From Phylloscopus collybita (taxonomy: Eukaryota; Chordata; Aves; Passeriformes; Phylloscopidae), in assembly GCA_027886175.1 (NCBI GenBank), contig JAJNNQ010000031.1, positions 4,476,501 through 4,540,500 on the forward strand: 64,000 nt of DNA, in the 5' to 3' direction. The notes beneath the pieces are model-generated. The model saw only the letters and a program-made list of their open reading frames with translations. It did no database searches and was not told the DNA's origin. Positions 61,365-64,000 of the stretch are shown one piece after another (the first letter of the stretch is position 1; each line of letters opens with the position of its first letter). The translations under genes and the position numbers were made by a program.

Positions 61365-61884
61365 GTCAACCTCATTTTTGATTCTTTACAAGAAAATTAC
61401 TGCCCCATCCTCCTCCTGTCTTCCTAGCAAGGGAACTTGTAAAACATACCACCACCTAGGGATCAATTAGGCAGTGAAAACCTAGAATTGAATTAGACTT
61501 GTTACTGAAAAAAGCTTGGGCAAGATGGTTGAATTGCAAGGCACTGTTATTATCTCAACAATCTCTGCAAATCTATCAAGCGTTCAGGAGTGGGCTCTTT
61601 ACTCACAAGATGACTCAGATTTCAGAAGCAAAAGGTCACCCTTGGTTTATAGTTAGGTGACAAAGTTCTTAATGCTGCAGAAGTGAAGCGAGGCAGCCTC
61701 TCAAATTAATCTGAATTGCATATTACCCAGAGCAGACCTTTCCCTCAGCCCGTGCTGATGCAGACACAGTGGTGCTCGTGCTATGGCAATCTCTTACCTC
61801 GGGACATTCAAAGGACATTGGGCATTCTCAATCAGTTACTATATTTTGCAGGTGACTCAGGATGCTGCCAGGTTGTTTTTTGGT

Positions 61885-61886
<2 letters not shown>

Positions 61887-61926
<40 letters not shown>
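61887..61926 (+). repeat. Poly(T) tract, T40
   Basis: A run of 40 T (A40 on the KYNU-sense strand), about 270 bases downstream of the exon at 62196-62270. Confidence 0.95.
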
Positions 61927-61927
<1 letters not shown>

Positions 61928-62195
61928 AAACAGGAAAAATAGAGAAAATGGCTTTTTTGTTGTTGTTCCTCTTCCAGGAAAACCTACTATTGAATCAGCA
62001 ATTATAAAATGGGGTTTAATGTCAAAAAATTACGCTGAAACACGTCTGTTTGTGATTCACTAATTTTATCTGGATTATAATAAACACAGATCACAACTCC
62101 TACACTGGAGTAATTGAGAATATATGCCTGCTTTCACATGAAATGTGTTTCTGCCCTTGGTGGCAGCAAGCAGAAGTGACAGATTCCTCACCAAC

Positions 62196-62270
62196 CTGCC
62201 GTGGCTGCAGCAGGACCATGCTTTTCTCCACATCCAGCCCATGCAGTCGGAGCTGGGACTCCATAGCATA
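62196..62270 (-). CDS. KYNU: KYNU coding exon, residues ~170-194
   Basis: This 75-base, 25-codon exon is phase 0 at both ends. It begins YAMESQLRLHGLDVEKSM and ends in PRQ, matching human YAIESQLQLHGLNIEESM through PRE. It is a helix-rich part of the large PLP domain. The acceptor is TCTTCCAG. The donor that keeps the frame is CAG|GTTGGT, which is poor because it lacks a purine at +3. Four bases further on is a better-looking donor, TTG|GTGAGG, whose use would add four bases and shift the frame. I chose the upstream donor because the next exon then continues in frame as GEETLR, as in the human protein. Confidence 0.94.
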
Positions 62271-62539
62271 CTGGAAGAGAATTCCATGCAGAAAACATTA
62301 GCACAAATACATGATAAACTACAAGGAAATAAAGGACAAACACATCAGAACCTGAGAAAGTTGTTCAGGTGCCTTGCCTTTCATCAAAAGTAATGTTTGA
62401 AAGCGTAATCCAACCCCACTGAGAAATTCACAGATTTCCTTTGGTCTGGAAAAAGATCTGAATTTAATTCTTGAGAGAGACTGCAAGGACAAAGTCAAAG
62501 CCTGAATCCCACAGGATAAAATCTGTGGAGCAGAATGAG

Positions 62540-62660
62540 GGTGGAGATGGGGCCCTGAGCAACCTGATCCAGGGGGTGGAATCCCTGTCCATGGCAGGGG
62601 AGTGGGAACACCTTGAAGTCCTTTCCAACCCAAACCACTCCATGGCTCTGTGGTGTGATG
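62540..62660 (+). repeat. CR1 LINE 3'-end fragment
   Basis: It carries 'ccctgagcaacctgatccag', 'gtccatggcagggg' and 'tcctttccaacccaaaccac', followed by a decayed terminus. It lies in the KYNU intron between the exons at 62196 and 63726, antisense to the gene. The long minus-strand open frame across this area arises from the repeat. Confidence 0.82.
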
Positions 62661-63725
62661 GATGCACTTCAGCAGAAGCCAGAAAGCCAAGCCTGCAGGG
62701 ATACCAGCCAAGGAGGACTGAGCATCCCTTCTCCAGGAGCCCCAGGTACCCACACACCCTGCTGCCAATACAAATGAGGTTTGGCCAGCACAGACACCTC
62801 CTCTGTTTGCTGCACAGCTGAAGGGAAATAAGAGCTTTAAACTCAAGCCATTAAAAAAAAAAATCTTATCTGCTGATTTTATTGATAAATAATGGTCCTG
62901 GAGATCAAATAACAATCATCAAATGACAGTATAAAAGAGTTTAAAATTTCACAACAGGAACTGAAGCGATGGCAGTTGCAGAGATTATTACTGAAGTGCC
63001 ATAGAAATTTAAGAAGATGGAGTGCAAATGTACAAGTGCACGTGGAACAAATGTGGGATTAATCTGAACATTACTTAGAATAAAAGCAATTTTAGGAGTA
63101 TACATCTGTGGCAGCATCTTCATCACAAATAAACCTGTTAATAGCTGGAGTCACTTTTACTGCACCTTAGAGATCAGATTTGTTATCAATTTCCAGGAGT
63201 TTACGGTGCTGATGATAAAGTAGTGGTGGCCCACAAACCCAAAGATTAATTTGCTCAAAACTCTGATGCACGGGCTATTGTCCCTTATTTTATAGCAGAC
63301 AAATTATGTTTGAACTAGTAATCTAAAGTGCTAAGAACAAACATTTCCATCTCTGTCTGGGGAGATATAAGTGTTAATGTTGTGAGTTTGTATTGATTTG
63401 GTTTCATAAAGTAAAACAGAAACAAGAATTAATAAAACATTTACAACTTTAGTTGATTTAGGCCAGTAGTTTGCTCAATGTCTTTAAAAAGACTAATAAA
63501 TCAATGCACCCATTCATTCTTTTCCTCATGCAACACTTCTTATTTGAACAAAAGGAATAAAGCTATGATCTGTAAAATATGCTGAGCTCAAAAGCTTCTG
63601 ACAGATTTTTTTTATTGTAATGTTACTTGGACAAGATGAGCTAATAAATATTCAAATCATACTACTTATATTCTTTGGAAAAATATGATTAATAATACAA
63701 ATATGGTGAAATATTAATTTCTTAC

Positions 63726-63797
63726 ATGGTCAGAGGGAAAGGCTCTTGCTTCTAGAAGAATTTTATAGCGTCTTGGAGTAGGCTTAAAGAAAGAGAG
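63726..63797 (-). CDS. KYNU: KYNU coding exon, residues ~146-169 (human numbering)
   Basis: This 72-base, 24-codon exon is phase 0 at both ends. It reads LSFFKPTPRRYKILLEARAF followed by Pro-Ser-Asp-His. The AFPSD stretch is the conserved PLP phosphate and cofactor loop (human F165-D168), and it is intact. The acceptor is a pyrimidine-rich tract ending in AACAG before the Leu codon, and the donor is CAT|GTAAGA. It is the most 5' KYNU exon I can see. No further KYNU exon appears in the remaining 200 bases, so residues 1-145, including the substrate-facing His102 region, lie beyond the window edge. Confidence 0.95.
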
Positions 63798-64000
63798 CTG
63801 TTAAGAAAAAAAAAAAAAGAAATATTGAAATTTATCTAAGCAGAGATGAGAAAGATGCTCCCAGCCAGCATATAACTTAATAAAGACTGCTTTACTTTTT
63901 ATGCAGACTACAGAGAATCCTCCAGAAATTACAAATATTTCTTTGTCCATATAACATTTATCAAAGTAGGAAAGTGCTGTAACTCTGTATTTCACATATC

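Larger units (their letters stand above)
29605..63797 (-). other. KYNU: KYNU gene span in this window (nine 3' coding exons and their introns)
   Basis: Kynureninase cleaves L-kynurenine to anthranilate plus alanine, and 3-hydroxykynurenine to 3-hydroxyanthranilate plus alanine. It is a cytosolic, PLP-dependent fold-type I enzyme feeding NAD synthesis. Seen here: nine minus-strand exons at 63726-63797, 62196-62270, 60648-60794, 54279-54377, 53454-53527, 36452-36504, 34882-34967, 31018-31248 and 29605-29757. All have AG acceptors and GT donors, and their phases join into one open frame of 329 codons plus stop. From memory of the human protein the match is colinear from residue 146 with no internal gap. 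The first exons and promoter are outside the window. Introns range from about 0.75 kb to 17 kb. Oddities are Asn at the human D250 position, Trp at F306, a weak donor after residue 194 and a nine-residue longer C-terminus. Confidence 0.97.

Noticed and set aside
62319..62915. Longest minus-strand open frame, 198 codons
   Set aside because: It runs through an antisense CR1 fragment and intron sequence, has no domain and overlaps no splice-supported exon.

Overview
The window looks like bird nuclear DNA, perhaps from a passerine or another neoavian bird. The evidence is AT-rich non-coding sequence with vertebrate splice sites, many 3'-end fragments of CR1-type LINEs (the dominant avian retroelement) and one protein-coding gene with small, widely spaced exons. 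No bacterial, plasmid, phage or CRISPR features were seen.

The gene is kynureninase (KYNU) on the minus strand. Nine coding exons lie between 63797 and 29605. They join without a frameshift or stop and encode 329 residues, matching human KYNU residues 146 to the end with no internal gap, plus nine extra C-terminal residues. The 5' exons (about residues 1-145) and the promoter lie beyond position 64000. KYNU is a cytosolic, PLP-dependent hydrolase of the tryptophan-kynurenine-NAD pathway. The catalytic lysine (human K276) and most PLP or substrate contacts are present. However, the aspartate that pairs with the PLP ring nitrogen (human D250) reads as asparagine here. This is the most notable observation in the window.

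Layout: 1-29604 is the flank 3' of KYNU, with no gene I can recognise; it holds CR1 fragments, a possible MIR-like SINE and long homopolymers. In mammals ARHGAP15 lies downstream of KYNU in the same orientation, but I could not identify any of its exons here. From 29605 to 64000 are KYNU exons and introns, including a 17 kb intron (36505-53453). The introns carry CR1 fragments, long homopolymers (A, T, G and C runs of 18-47), several local CpG clusters, two small perfect or near-perfect hairpins, and one exon-like open segment on the opposite strand (59692-59796).

I found no multi-gene system. The interest lies in the altered kynureninase cofactor site and in a few structured or exon-like non-coding segments.
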